A stretch of 64,000 nucleotides of DNA from Celoporthe dispersa (lineage: Eukaryota; Ascomycota; Sordariomycetes; Diaporthales; Cryphonectriaceae), in assembly GCA_016584495.1 (NCBI GenBank), contig WAID01000015.1, forward strand, positions 1,178,501 to 1,242,500, in the 5' to 3' direction. Below, in pieces: positions 1 through 12,827 of this stretch; position 1 is the first letter of the stretch, and every line of letters starts with the position of its first letter. Made by a program: the position numbers and the translations under genes. A model generated the notes under the pieces. The model saw only the letters and a program-made list of their open reading frames with translations, searched no databases and was not told where the DNA came from.

Positions 1-54
1 CCCATACGTCACGACGACTACAGCGCGCAATCGATTGCAGCACACCCAGCCAAC

Positions 55-825
55 ATGATCACCTCAAGGGCAGGCCTCACGGCCGTTCGCCGGGGTAAGC
101 AAGCACATGCTTCTAAACGCCATCCGCCTCGCCGAGCACCACCTGCAGCCCTCCATGATACGCCTCACTGCTCTCATGGCTGGCTCCCCCAAGACTAGGC
201 CTCCTGAAACCTAGTGGTGGTGTGCTCAGGCCGGGCGCTTCCCTCCCTCCAGCTGAGTTTCCCAGATTGCTAACACCAAACCTTCCTACCCAATACAGCC
301 GCCAGGCCCACCAACTTCTTCACCCCGACCGCCTCCGCCCTCCTCGTCCAGGCACAGCAGCCCTTCCAGATCCGCCGCACGGCAGCGACCCAACCCATGA
401 CCCCCCTCGACGCCCAGTCCCTCCTCGCCAAGCAGCGCCTCCAGCGGCCCATCGCCCCGCACCTCGAGATCTACGACAAGAAGCAGACCTTCCTGGGCTC
501 GTCCATCTGGCAGCGCTTCACGGGCATGATCTTCACCGGCTCGCTGTACGTCTACAGCATCGGCTACCTCGTCGCGCCCCTCGCCGGCTGGCACCTCGAG
601 AGCGCTTCCGTCGCGGCTGCGTTCGCGGGCCTGCCGCTGCTCGTCAAGGGCGGTGTCAAGGTCGGTCTGGCGTGGCCGTTTGTGTACCACCTGATCAATG
701 GAATCAAGCATCTGTGGAACGATTCTACGGCGAAGGGCTTCAGGAAGGCGACGATCAAGAGGACCGAGTATATCGTTTGGGGGAGCTCTACAGTTGTGGC
801 TCTGGGGTTGGCTTTCCTTCTATGA
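55..825 (+). CDS. SDH3: Succinate dehydrogenase cytochrome b560 subunit (complex II subunit C), mitochondrial
   Basis: This is a membrane-anchor subunit of succinate dehydrogenase in the inner mitochondrial membrane; it helps bind haem b and ubiquinone. Two exons, 55-94 and 299-825, join in frame across a 204-nt GT..AG intron with a GCTAAC branch site, giving 188 residues, a normal length. The first ~45 residues are Arg- and Ser/Thr-rich, as in a mitochondrial presequence. The mature part has the family motif RPIAPHLEIY, then SSIWQRFTGM (quinone/haem region), and three hydrophobic helices; HLINGIKHLWND carries the conserved haem-ligand histidine region. The start at 55 is the only upstream ATG that splices in frame. 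It is convergent with TAF6. The identity is secure; only the first exon is inferred. Confidence 0.93.
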
Positions 826-1489
826 GTGCGGGGAAAGCAATGGGATGAAGAGTAGTTTGAGAGTTGCAGCAGGCGTCAGCAGCAGATGGGGGGACACGAC
901 ATATATTATGTGCGATTGGATGATGGCAGAACTGCCATTTTGGAGAAATGGGAGACAGATGTGTTTTATAGCAAAGAGACAAATGTAAAACACAAGCTAA
1001 GCTATGATATCTCACAAGTCTCTATGGATAACCATCCTAGAGAGAAAGAAAAAATCAAGACATCTGGTCGACTAGTGAGCTAGAGGGAGGCAGGTCGGTG
1101 AAAGGGATCAGCAAGCAAAGTGATGTGCTGAGCAGTGCGCAGTGTTGTCAGGTAGACAGTGTACACCAGCCCGGCCATTTGAGAAGGGCTCTAGGTGATA
1201 TCGAAAGCTATGCAACAAATCCAGCGGTATGAAGACCTATATCGCATGTATGGCATGATCTCTATACACCATTGAACTATATCAAGATTAAATCATGTAA
1301 CAGGCGTTGATGGATGTCATTTTCGCCTCCTCCTGGCTGCCTATGTGTCTTAACGCCTTTTTTCCCCTGGAATCAAAATAGGATTCTTCAAGTAAGCCAT
1401 TCGCCCTGTCCCTATGGTAAGAATACTAGCCTGGACTCCGTTCACCATTATCAAAGACAAAATCCTTTTGCGCGCTGGCAGACGCGTCC
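826..1489. other. Intergenic, convergent 3' region
   Basis: This holds the 3' ends of SDH3 (+) and TAF6 (-). Short open frames in it show no codon structure or recognisable motif. I see no RNA gene. Confidence 0.6.
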
Positions 1490-2969
1490 CTAATCATCCT
1501 TGAAGGCCTTGGCATCCAACACCAACCTGTTCAGCCGATCCTTTTGCAGGCTGAACACGGCCCGCCCGATGGTCGGGCCCAGAAAGTCCTCTAATTGCGC
1601 AGCAACATCCCCCTCTACCCCACCGCTGACCCCGTTCATCATGTCAAAGTCGGTCTTGTCGATAGTTTGAACAGCCTTGACGATGGCGCCGAGCAGCAGG
1701 TCGTATTCCGCGTTCGAGACGCCCCTCTCTCGGATCGACGACAGGATCATGGTGTCGAAGGACTTCAAGTTGGGCATCAGCAGCACCCGCACCGACATGG
1801 GTCCGCCGGCAGCGCTGAGGCCACACACGGCGCCGAACAGCACCGGACAGGGCTTCGACGGATCCAGGAAGTACTTGAGGCAGGTCCTCGTCAGCTTGGG
1901 CCGCAGGCGTGTGTTCGACTTGCTATAGTTCTTGGCGATCCTGCCCAGCACGCCTGCCGAGAACTCCCGCAGCTCATACTGCTCCTTCACCGCATCCGTG
2001 CCCTCTTCCGATCCGACCTTCCTACTCATCAGACACGTCAGGACTGGCGCGCTCAGCGGGCTGGCGTAGGGGTCGAGGAAGAGGTTGGTGTTGTCCAGCA
2101 GTGCATCCGTAAGCTCCATCATCTGCCTTAAGACAAACGTATCATCCAGCCTATGGGTGACCTGATTTGCTATGAAGTTGACAAAGTACGGGACGAGCTG
2201 GTGCAGGCCCGGGTCGGAGCGCACCGACTGTAGGGCGGCCTCGCGCAGCTGCCGCACCTCGTCGTCGGGGTTATCGTCGAGGACCGCCGACTGGATCTTG
2301 TCGAAATACAAGACAAGCTCCTTCGAGATGATGTGCCTAACATGCGGTCTGAAGGAGACGTTGTCGTTTCCGGCAAGCGCGGCGAGGGCGGGATTCGCGC
2401 CGGGCCCCTTAGGGACGAGCTCGGTGGGACGGGATTCGGTGGATGAGGGATTCTGCGGGATGGTGGGCTGGACACCCTCGATCGCGAGCCAGTGGGCTAT
2501 TCAGGAGAAAGAGGTGGTGTTAGCAGGTGAGATCCGTGGAGCGGTAGGATATACACGTCATACCTGTGAATGTAGCGTCTCGAGGCACCTTAGGGAGCGG
2601 CGCATTGATGAGCTTCTCGAAGTCCACCTCCTCATCTTCGAGGTAGAACAGAGGCTGGCCCGGTCCCATGCTCGCCTCTCCATAGCGCAGTGGTCTGGTC
2701 GAGTCGTAGCCATAGAGAGGTTCCACGTCGAGCACCTTCAGCGCTTGTGATACGTCCTGGACGGCCAGGGTGGTGCGGCCCGCAAGTCGCATGAAGCGCA
2801 GGCTCTCGATGATGACCTGGCCCAGGCGGTACTCGACATCTTGCTGTAGGACCTTGAGCGCCTCCTCGTTTAGGGAGCCGATGCCGACAGACTCGGCGAC
2901 GTCCTTGACGTTCTCCGGATTCCAGAGGAGACGTGACTCCTCTACGTGCTTTGGCGGGGCGGCGGCCAT
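1490..2969 (-). CDS. TAF6: TFIID/SAGA subunit TAF6
   Basis: TBP-associated factor 6 is a nuclear subunit of TFIID and SAGA that pairs with TAF9 through its histone fold. Exons 2969-2564 and 2496-1490 are separated by a 67-nt intron (GTATGA...TAG) and encode 470 residues. Residues ~10-75 form the histone fold (LLWNPENVKDVAESVGI through LAVQDVSQALKVLDVEPLYG). The splice recreates the family signature FTAHWLAIEGVQP...IPQNP. The C-terminal ~280 residues are the helical HEAT-repeat TAF6C region. The start ATG at 2969 sits just before MAAAPPKHVEES and no upstream in-frame alternative is needed. The length matches fungal TAF6 proteins. Nothing looks odd. Confidence 0.94.
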
Positions 2970-4148
2970 AATGCTTGGCGCATGCAGTTCAGCCGGCCGC
3001 CAGGGCAGGTGTTTGAGGCGAATGCGTCGTCAACCTCAATGCTCAGCTAGCTGGTTCGTAAAGATGGTCAGGTTCCAAAACAGATCGTTCGGTGCAGGTT
3101 GTTTGTTGTCCATACGCTTGAGGGTCTCGGAAAAGGCGCCGCGATGCGACAAGCTCACGGAGGAGGTTGGAGCTTGCTGGGTTAGGGAAGTGAGGTCCAG
3201 CAAATGTGGTTCAGGCAAGGTCTACAGGGCTGCTTCTAGGCCGAAGTGCGCCAAGGCAGGGTCTTGCCTGCCGCCTGAATATGGGCCTGAACAATAGCTA
3301 GCTAACTCGAGACATCCTCGATCTTCTTCGTAGCATGTTATTTGTTTTTTTTTTTAAAAAAAAAGTCTTCTACGGCTTTCCATTTCTTTTTGTTTAAAAA
3401 GACAGGAAAAGAATCACTGGCATGTTGAATATTTGACTTCCAGTAAAATCTGCATAGGCAATGACAATATTATCGATTCAAGGGCCACGGCTGAATGCTC
3501 TATTGTTCGCGCGGACCGTCACCAAGAAGCCGTTCCATGCGTCACTTGCATTACTTGGTAGAGCTGGCTTGCCTAGAACCGCAATCAACGATACAGCGGC
3601 GCGGACGAGACACGAAACAGGTCTAGAGTTGTAGTAGTTAGAGAAGTAAGATTCCCCCACGTAATGAGCGCTACCCACGGCGCTATGTCACACAGATGCT
3701 TGCCTCCATTATGATTTTAAAATAGTGAAATAACCGCCTACTTTCAAGAGCCCAGCCAGATCTAAATGTTCCCAGCTCTCTTGGAGATTCATCCCATTTT
3801 TTTGTTCTCTCATAAGATGAACTCCCAAACTCCACGACCTCATTACATAAAAAAAGTCCAGCCTGCGAAAATAGAAAGGGGGTTTATGCAAGGAGTGACG
3901 TGAATGATGGGCATAAATTAGCCGAGTATGTCCCTGCCCAGGAATGTTCGAGACAACGCTGCCCCTAACCTGGTCGCAACCACCTCATTACAATCCAATT
4001 ATGTCATTAGAAGCGTAAGTCCAAGTTAAAAAAAAAACTTGGATTAGGAGGGTTGTTCGTATCCGATGCCTCTTTGCCAAGGACTGCTTAACTTTGTCAG
4101 TCACCACTCGAAGCTCGCCTAGATTGCCGTCCAAGAAGGGATGAAGAC
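2970..4148. other. Intergenic, upstream of TAF6 and downstream of the FLC-like gene
   Basis: It contains several A/T homopolymers (3346-3362, 4026-4037) and no supported gene. The TAF6 promoter should lie in the first few hundred bases. No tRNA or repeat unit was recognised. Confidence 0.5.
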
Positions 4149-6617
4149 TCACCTCGCGTTGTTCGCGGCCCTGTGCCCCGCCACTCCGCTAGACGCCGAG
4201 CTCGGACTCCCGTTGCTGCTTGCCAACGGGCTCGCTGGGATTGGCACCCGGGATGGGTCCATCCGCATGCTGGCTGACGACCCGTTCGTGCTCGGGACTG
4301 ACGACGGTCGAATCTTCTCATTCATCTCCTCACTTGTCCCGCTGTTCCTGTCTGATCTCCTGCCAACGGCAATGCCCCTGTGCGCTGGCAGGTTTGCTGT
4401 GGACGAGCCGATCGGGACAATCGAGTCCTCGTCATCCTCGTCTTCAAGAGGTGCCTTCACGTAGCCGCCATCGCCGTGATCTCCTCTTGCAGCGGCGGCC
4501 AGGGCATCCAGCTGTTGTGTTGTGTTGAGCACGGAGCCAGACTTCATGAACGAGGTCCTGTCGTCGGCCATCTGGTAACGATTGTCCGGGTTGGTCTTGA
4601 AGAAGATGACCACGGTGGTGATGATTAGGATAAGCAGCAGGATCAGGGAGACAGCCGCGTTTAGGATCCACAAAAGGATACCCACGATACCGATCATGAG
4701 GCCGGGTCCGTCGAAGACGTCGGTGAAGATGAGTAGGAAGACGGCGTTGAGGAAGTTGACGACACAAATGGTCACATTTATGGCGTTGGTCGACTTGTCC
4801 ATGTATGGGCGCAGGACGCTGGTGGCGATGAGGGCAGCGACTTCGAGGATGATGAGCGCCACGGCTTGGGTGACGCCAGATCCCTGGCCAAATGCGATGA
4901 ACATGGCCTTGAGGAGGGTGTGGAAGAGCACAGGGATGATGAAGTAGTAGGCAGAAGCGCGGAATTGGATATACAGGAAGCCCCACTTGTTGAGCGCGTG
5001 CTGGTCGGAGTAGAGGGCGTAGGCTGGGTTCTTGTGCAGGGCGATCTGTGGTGGAAGTCAGTCAGCATCCTCAACACTATCAGAGCCAGGTTAATTCTAT
5101 CGGAAATGGACTTACAGAGCGTCTGGCCATGCGGAAGACGTTCCATGACGCCCAGGCAAGAGACACAATCAAACCCAAGAAGAACCCTACTGCCAGGACC
5201 ATCTCCGCCGGAGAATCGCCCTGCGTGAGCTCCCAGAGACACAAGACCGAGAGCGGAAGGAAACCGACGAGGCTGATGCGGAACAAAATGCCCTTCAGAT
5301 GAGTTCCTAATTTTTTGTAGCCTTCATCAGTACACAGCCGACCTGCAAGAGGTAGAAGACATCGAACTTACGCCAGTCGCGTCGGAACTCCACGAAAGTC
5401 TCGCTTCCCATCCATCCAGCCCTGACACCGCCCTCGCAGATATACTTGAACGCGACCACAGCCAGCGCGCTGAGGACCAGGAAAATGCAGTACCAGACCA
5501 GACCGGTCATGAAGAAGTTTGTCGTCTCAATGTTGGCCTGGTACGCATATCGCTGGATCCCCGTGACCACGTAGTCTCCAGAGCTGCTCTTGACGTTCCC
5601 TGATCGCTTCGCAAGGCTAGAGACATGTCCTGCAACCGTATCGACCCTAGGCATCATTGCAACAGCCCTCCGGAAGAGGCCGCTCTTGAGCAGCGCCTTG
5701 TCTGCCTTCGGTGCCATAGCAGCAGCCCTCCGGAACAGCCCGGTATTCTGAGCCGGCCCCCCGAGGACGGCCATCGACCGCTTCTGCACCTGGACCGAGA
5801 CCTGGTTGAGGGAGTCGAAAATGTTTGCCGCAGTGCCGCCTGTGGACCGCTGGTACCACGTAAAGATGTCCTGCATGAACTGGACCCTGATAATGCCCAG
5901 ACTCCACGACAGATCCTGCGTCCAGGCGGCGACCGAGGGCGGGAGGGGGGTGGCGACGAGGCCGACGATGGCCTGCGACTGAAAGTAGCTGCAGAGGGCC
6001 AGCGCATTGGCGGCGACATGGGCTGCAGCGTTCTGATGGCCGAGGCCGGACATGAGGGCGGAGGACGCAAGGGCCAGACCGGCGACGATGGCCGTGACCC
6101 ATTTCACCGCCACAAGATCGACCGTCTTTCCGTTCGAGACAGAGGCCTGCACACAGGCAACCGGAGATCCGTCTGTGTTGTTGATGTAGACCTTCACCTT
6201 GGCGTCGATGTCGGGAAAGGTGTAGGCGATACTGGGGATGACGGTCTTGGCGCTCGGATCGACGGGAAGGGTGAAGGGGTTGTTCAGGTTGCCTGGACTC
6301 ATAGGACAGAAGCCTGCGAACTCCTCACCAGCTGTACAAGGGTCGATCGTCTTCCGCATGAGCTGGAACCCGTAGGCGGTAATCTCGAAGTCGAACAGGA
6401 CGTTTCCTGACACGGTAGAGGACGCTGTCATGTCGACGGACATGGAGTTGTTGTCAGGCGTGTAGACGACATCGAAGAGACTGGCAGAGAAGCCTGAGTC
6501 GGCCTGGCAGGTGCTGAGTGATGTTGTGTAGAGGACATATTCGGCGGCGGCGGTGGTGATGATGGAGGCGCAGGACAGGAGGACCAAAGGCAGCCCCTGA
6601 GCCTTTGGGAAACGCAT
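4149..6617 (-). CDS. Flavin-carrier / TRP-like membrane protein (FLC family)
   Basis: This is a multi-pass membrane protein of the fungal FLC/TRP-like family, associated with FAD transport into the ER, wall maintenance and calcium homeostasis. Exons 6617-5343, 5292-5116 and 5045-4149 (introns of 50 and 70 nt, all phase 0) encode 782 residues. A signal peptide is followed by a lumenal ML-like domain (residues ~25-165, Cys-rich, ending in PVACVQAS). A TRP-type block of about nine helices begins near VKWVTAIVAGLALASSAL and runs to IILVAL-like helices in exon 3. A hydrophilic Ser-rich tail of ~120 residues follows. The loop at ~290-330 carries two copies of GLFRRA(A/V)AM, a small internal duplication. 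Substrate specificity cannot be told from sequence. Confidence 0.88.
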
Positions 6618-7321
6618 CGTGGATGTGTTTCGTGGTCTGATCCAGGGTGATCAGGGTTAAGCTTGTCGATGAGCTTAAAAAAGTGCCCTCGCCAGCTGGG
6701 CGTCGATGGTTTCGTGAGTGATCTTGTCGGTCCAACAGATGATGCAACACGGACGGAGCGGGCGGGATCGATGGAGGGGAGGGTTGGTGTGTGGGAGATC
6801 GAAGCGCTTGTTGGGACGGCGGGCAGCCTCAGGAATGAAGCACGAGGCTGGGCAGGAATAACAATCAGGAGCGGATTGCAAGCGAGTGAACTCTGCCGCT
6901 CGAAACGTGGGAGTCTAGCGAACGTCAGTAGTGTGCAGGTTGCGGCAATAGATGTCGAACATCGGATCCGACAACGACGACGACGACTCGTGCCTCTGCG
7001 TCTTCTAGTCGCACGTTCCTTGGCGTTGACACGTGAGACAGACGGTGTCGTCGTAGATGTGACGAGCAGAACAAGTGACTTTGACTCCTGCCTAGGTGTG
7101 ACTGAGGAGGGCTGAGGGAGACGGGAACAAGACGTCAAGACGGAGTGGGTGGAGCGCCAGTTCTGGGCGGCCCAGCCATTCACAGAGGCAATCAGGATTC
7201 CACCTCAAGATTTGCTCCAGGGATCCCAGCGCCAGATCGGGGTTGGGCTCGGCCGGCCCTCGCTCTATAGTGCCACCGTACCGCAAGTATGTGCCCAGTA
7301 ACCACACAACCACACAACACA

Positions 7322-7357
7322 GTACTGCTGTACTGCTACGGTAGAGCACAGCAGTAC
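7322..7357. repeat. Inverted repeat, 9-bp arms
   Basis: GTACTGCTG at 7322-7330 is matched by its reverse complement at 7349-7357, with an overlapping second TACTGCT copy inside the loop. It lies about 0.7 kb upstream of the FLC-like gene. Function unknown. Confidence 0.5.
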
Positions 7358-10300
7358 GGTTCCAGGGCCAGGGGCGGGCTGTTTTCATCCACCATGATCT
7401 GCGATACTGGCCCCACCACCCCCGGAATTGGATCGCCATTCCTCTTTGGTGTCGCTTAACAATTCTTTGACCAATCGCCCCAGATCATCAGCGCGGCAGT
7501 GCAGTATTCTCGTATCGCACTTCAAATCCCAAGTCTTGGTTTTCTTAGCCCTCCTTTATCGAATAGTGCCTGCCTCTCCTTTGTACAGGCTGGTCAATCC
7601 TGTCCAACGTGAGATGCAATACAGGAGAGAGATGAGTAATTAGGCTGCCTGTCGCTCGAAATTATGATTTACTTTTTGTATTTCACGTCATCATCACAAG
7701 GAGCTGAGAGCACGAACACCTGCAGCACCCATCTTCAGGAGTTCCTCATCCTGCCTGTAGGGATGGACGGATCCACGGGTAGACCGGCTCGCCCGGAGGT
7801 TGGAAACTCTCTCTACCGGGGCTTAGTACCATACATAGCAGTAAGGACCAGCCCTAAGTCAAATGTGGCCATAAAGCCTTGGTCCTTGTTTTTTTCCCCT
7901 CGTATACTGTCACCTCAATCCTCACGACAAGAACCTGCCAGTGAAGAACCGTCGTCTTTATAGTTCACCGGATTCCGGTTTTGCGAAAGTTCAGCAGGTC
8001 GGGGACTTTCCAAGGATCGATTCTGCTGCCATCTGTTGTCCTCTGCCCAGGAGGCCAGGCACGCCAAGCAGGCCAGGCAGAAAGTCCCGCGCTTGCAGGC
8101 CCTGGGGACCTGCGAATGACCCCATACTTAGTGGCTGCGGGCCGCTGTCCCGGTTCCGACTCCTCAAGATTCACCCTACCAAGTAGGCATGCAAAACATG
8201 CGTCCGTCCCCATGTTTATGCTCAACAATAACCTCATTCCAGTAGGCGTCAATATTATGATCTTGATGACATGCCTGAAAATAATACATATATCAGGAAA
8301 GTAAACACAGCCAATCTGCACAAGCATCAACAGCAATCTCCGAGGTCATCCGTAATCCCATGTTTCATTCCACACCCACCCCCTCCCCACTCTCTTATTT
8401 TTTGTAGGTACCCATGTGCACCCGACCGCCAGTAAACACTGACTTGATTTCACTCACTCACTCGGCCGTTTCCAAGACGGCGGATGTACATAGTATGTAC
8501 TGACGGGAGGACTTCACAACAAATATCCCGACGCTCACCGTTACGGATGATCAGAAGTCGCCAGAGAAGCATGGCTGCACAAGGTTCGGAGGCTTGTCAA
8601 TCTTGTCTTCATTTACGTTGATTTCGAGAACAAAGAGCTTGGTGCATTGGACCATTGTGATCAGGGGCGTCTCACCGACTTATCAGGGAGGAGTGAGCCT
8701 GATGTCTACACGGGCGGTTGGGTCTGAACGTCATCCAGCGCCGGCCATGAAAGCAAGACCCATTGCCCCCTCCTCCCCCCTGTTCTTGCCCTGCATCACT
8801 CTTATTTTCTTTGTTGCTGGCCTGGATGGTTAAGCGCTAAGTCTTGTTGACTGTGTTTGTCAGCTTCGATTGGTCCTCACTGCCCAGGGTGAGGAGAGAA
8901 GACCCGATATCAGCACGTCACAACACCGACAGCGTCCGCGACAGAACCAGAGATGGCTAATGCGATATCCTGCTCTCGCAAGAAGGATACTAAATTCTAG
9001 CTGCAGACATGTCTCGTCTGAGAAGGCGACTTACGTACTTGATGTCTAATACTTCTGAGCTCGATCGACAGGATACACAAGCTAGAGATATGACTTGATC
9101 GTGTATCGGCGGACTGAGAAACACGACCAAGGTCTAATCATGATATCAACAACAGAGAAAAAATGACCCGAGGAATTATAAGTGCCTCTTGGCCCAGGAG
9201 TTTGCGGAACATGCCCTGTAGCGGCTGCCTGACGAGCTGTTGGCTCAAGGCATGACAATATATGCAGGCGTGACTGGACTGTGAGCTGGATCTCAACTCA
9301 TACTCGACCAGGACCAGCATCAGTCATACGAAGATATGATCCAATCGACTGCAGCCTGAGCTAACCGTCAAGCATATCTACTTGGTGACGCAGCCCATAT
9401 CGCGACGCCATGGCGAGGTTCCGATGCCAGCCAGGCTCCCGAGGACGCTATGGCTCTTAATGCACCTGTTCGACAGCATTCACATTCCATCTGAGCTGCA
9501 TCACGCCTCCCAGCATGTCTACGGCGATGTTAGAAGACGGAGATCAACAGGTGGGCGTTCGCTACTAGCATTGATGTGGCTGCTATAGTAAAAGCTCTGA
9601 CCGAGATGAAGCACATTCAGAAGCGTTAGAAAAATTCAAGCCTCGCGTTGAAGTCACGCAGGTGGCCCAAGGGTCCAAAAGGTAAAGAGGTGATGCAGAT
9701 AAGGTTTCAGGCACCTGTATCTGTTGACATGGCAAGGCGGTGATCGTACAATGGTATGCTGCCACAGGTTCTGCTCATATCACCTAGTATTCTCGGTCTA
9801 GTAGGCGCTGGTCAAAGTCATTGATCTCTCTATCCGCTTGGGCTACCTAAGCACGCTCTAGGTCTCCTGATTATCATAGATTGCTGCCTTCCATGACAGA
9901 TTTTCTCACATCTTAGCATGGCAGAAGATGGTGATTATTAGCGGTGTATTCGTTCACAGCGTTCAATAGGTAATGGGTTATACTGACTATGAGACATCCT
10001 CCAGCACGTTTTAAAGATGTGCAAGGATTACTCTGTGGATCCGTTAAGGCGACCCCATCAAGCACCACAAGCATGTCAGGAACTCGGTGAGCTGAAATAT
10101 CTTTGAAAAGGATCATATAAAAAAGAAGAAAAGAGACGGGTCGAGAATAATGTGAGCTATTTTACATACACAGCACATTAAGAGTGCTTCCTGTCGAGAT
10201 TCGTCTCATAGTTCTGCAGCTGTCTGCATACCTACTAAAACCGCTCATGCACGTTCGGAGACAGGGGTTAAGCAGTAGGCACACACACACGTCAAATACC

Positions 10301-10849
10301 TAACATGTCGTATGTTTCTAGAAACCTTCTTTGAAGGGTTCGTACGAATCTTATCCGGAGTTGAGCTACTATCACCGCACAGCAGAGGAAAGACGGTTGA
10401 AGTGTCAATGGTACCCTGTGTCGATCCGAATAAAACAGACTCGTGGCAAGCAGGCTGGAGAGCCAGGTTTAATGATCGACCGACGGGGATGCAGTCCGAT
10501 TTCACTCATGTCGTCCGAGGCCTTTTTCAAAATCTTCCCCAGATTTCCCCACAAGAGCAAGGACGGCCTCGCGGAGCGTTACACCGCGGGGGCAGGGAAA
10601 TAGGAGAAGCTACGAAAGATGCGGAGAAAATGGGACCGGCCGTGCAGAATGCAGATACTGTCCCCCCACTTCGAGTCGAACCATGACCAGGGGGACGCAA
10701 TTACGTCCTTTACTCGTCACTAGGCTTGGCTAGGTTGCTAGATTGTGCGCCGCGCGCTTTATTTCTCGCTTCGCTGCCGCCCTGGATGGCAAGGTCCATG
10801 AGAGAGAGGTGCAGCAAGTGAGGGGAAGGAAGCCATGGCCAAGGCCGAG

Positions 10850-10856
10850 TATAAAT
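10850..10856 (+). promoter_or_regulatory. TATA box of the alpha-galactosidase gene
   Basis: TATAAAT lies 120 nt upstream of the first ATG (10976). This spacing places transcription start near 10880-10900 with a C/T-rich leader, and makes an additional upstream coding exon unlikely. Confidence 0.6.
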
Positions 10857-10975
10857 CCGTGCCACCTGCCCGCCGCCCTAGCTAGAAGGCGCGAGTCCGC
10901 GGTCTGCCCACGGCGCCTGTCCTCCTCTCCCTCTGCTGCCCCAGACCTGCACCCGTCGCCTGCTCCCCCTCGTCT

Positions 10976-12564
10976 ATGACTGACCGCCTCTTCGCGATGG
11001 CTCTCCCTCCTCCTCACCCTGCTGCTCACCAGCAGCCGGGTTCAGGCAGCGTCTTTCAATGGCCTGGCAGTCACGCCGCAGATGGGCTGGGACGACTGGA
11101 ATGCCTTTGCGTGCGATGTGGACGCCGACCTCCTGGCCACTTCGGCCCGGTCCATCGTCGACCTGGGCCTGCGAGATCTGGGTTACCAGTATGTCATCCT
11201 GGACGATTGCTGGTCTACCGGCCGCAATACGTCGGGCAATGGCTCCATCATGGTGGACACTACCAAGTTCCCCAACGGTATGGCTGCGGTTGCAGAGGAC
11301 ATCCACAGCCTGGGCCTCAAGTTTGGGATGTACTCAGACGCGGGGAGGTGGACGTGCGGGCAATACGAAGGCTCGCTCGGCCACGAGACGGTTGACGCCC
11401 AGACTTTCGCCGACTGGGGAGTGGACTATCTGAAATACGATAACTGCTATAACCAAGGCGAGGCGGGAACGCAGTATCTCAGTCGCAATCGCTATAATGT
11501 CATGAGCCAGGCTCTCAATGCCACGGGACGCCCGATCCTCTACTCGCTGTGCAACTGGGGCGAGGACTATCCCTGGAATTGGTAAGTGCAAAGGAGATTT
11601 TCTTTTTGGCGGGAATAGTCCTACTGACACACCATCTTTCAGGGGGAGCACGATTGCAAACTCGTGGCGGATCTCCGGGGACGTGTACGATTCCTTCGAC
11701 AGGCCTGACGCCCGTTGTCCCTGCGACGGTCCGGACGCCTGGGACTGTGGCCTTCCCGGCTTCCACTGCTCCACCCTCAACATCATCAACAAGGCCTCTT
11801 TCATCGTTTCCAAGGCGCAGAGCGGAGGCTGGAACGACCTCGACATGCTCACCATCGGCCTGGGCGGCCAGACAGACGCCGAGTACGTGACACAGTTCTC
11901 GATGTGGTGCGCGGCCAAGAGCCCCCTTATCATGGGCAACGATTTCTCCAAGATCAGCAACACGACACTGTCCATCCTCATGAACGCCGCGGCCATCGCG
12001 GTGAACCAAGACCCGCTGTACTCCTCGGCCGCCCGCAGGTGGTACTATGACACCTCAGACACGGACGAGTACGGGCGCGCCTCGATCCAAATGTGGTCCG
12101 GCAGCCTGAACTCGACGACAGACAGCGAGTGGGACGACATGGTCGTCGTGCTCATCAACGGCAATGACTCCCCGACAGCCATGAATGCCACGCTGGCCGA
12201 CATCTTCATCGACTCCGGCACGGACGGCACCGCCCCGCAGGTAGCCCTGAGCTGGGAGGTGCGCGATCTCTGGGCCTACCGCCTGACGGAGGAGGAGGCG
12301 CAGGCCGTGATCGACGCAGCAAACGCGACCGATAGCGGGACCGGGCTGGCGGCCTCGAACATCACCAACATATACAACGCCACAAAGACGTCGTATGCCG
12401 AGGGGCTGGCGGCCAAGGATGAGTTGCTGCTGGGCAAGGTTGTCAGCACTGTTGCTGCGCAGGGCACGCTTACGGCGAGCGTAGATAGGCATGGCGCGGC
12501 GATGTACAGGCTGAGGGCCGTACCCACCGCTGCTGCCGCTGTGAGAAAGAGAAACGAGCTGTGA
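10976..12564 (+). CDS. Secreted alpha-galactosidase, GH27, with frame break in the signal peptide
   Basis: It hydrolyses terminal alpha-1,6-galactose from galacto-oligosaccharides and galactomannan outside the cell. The mature enzyme starts near SFNGLAVTPQMGWDDWNAF. The nucleophile motif is YLKYDNC, and SLCNWGED and SWRISGDVYDSF form the rest of the GH27 active site. A Cys-rich RPDARCPCDGP insert follows. Exons end/start at 11581/11643 (61-nt intron). There are many N-glycosylation sites. The hydrophobic signal sequence (SSRWLSLLLTLLLTSSRVQA) is open in the catalytic frame, but that frame has a TGA at 10977 and no ATG before 11082. The only plausible ATG, 10976, is one base out of frame. Dropping one base between 10976 and ~11000 gives 508 residues. 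It is either a sequence error or a broken export signal. Confidence 0.85.
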
Positions 12565-12827
12565 AAGGATAGACCACAGTAGAAATGAGCTCATAGCGAC
12601 CACGTAATATAAGAGAAAAAGATATGCTTGGCCCGAATGATGATTCCAACACGGGAATATGTCAATAGAATAGGTCCATGAGCTCACAGGCCCCGCACAC
12701 GACCAAGATGCCGGCAACAATAGTGCGTAGCAGAAACGCCCTCTTCAATTCTGACCGTGCTCTATCGGCTTCTACCGTCCTATATACATGACTGGCCGCT
12801 CCTCCGATCCTTTCAGCCTCTCCTCCC

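Larger units (their letters stand above)
6618..10975. other. Long intergenic region (4.4 kb) without recognisable gene
   Basis: This is the longest gene-free stretch in the window. Open frames are all under 125 codons, overlap on opposite strands and carry no motif I recognise. The left end should hold the promoter of the FLC-like gene and the right end that of the alpha-galactosidase. A 9-bp inverted repeat lies at 7322-7330 / 7349-7357. Composition is closer to 50% GC than in the genes. I found no transposase or reverse-transcriptase remnant. A non-coding RNA or decayed gene cannot be excluded. Confidence 0.5.

Noticed and set aside
222..848. 208-codon open frame overlapping SDH3
   Set aside because: It is an out-of-frame shadow of SDH3: Pro/Arg-rich, no motif, while the other frame encodes a clear SDH subunit.
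6618..10975. Decayed transposon in the 4.4-kb gene-free region
   Set aside because: No terminal repeats, target duplication, transposase or RT fragments, and no marked C-to-T (RIP) AT-bias seen by eye.
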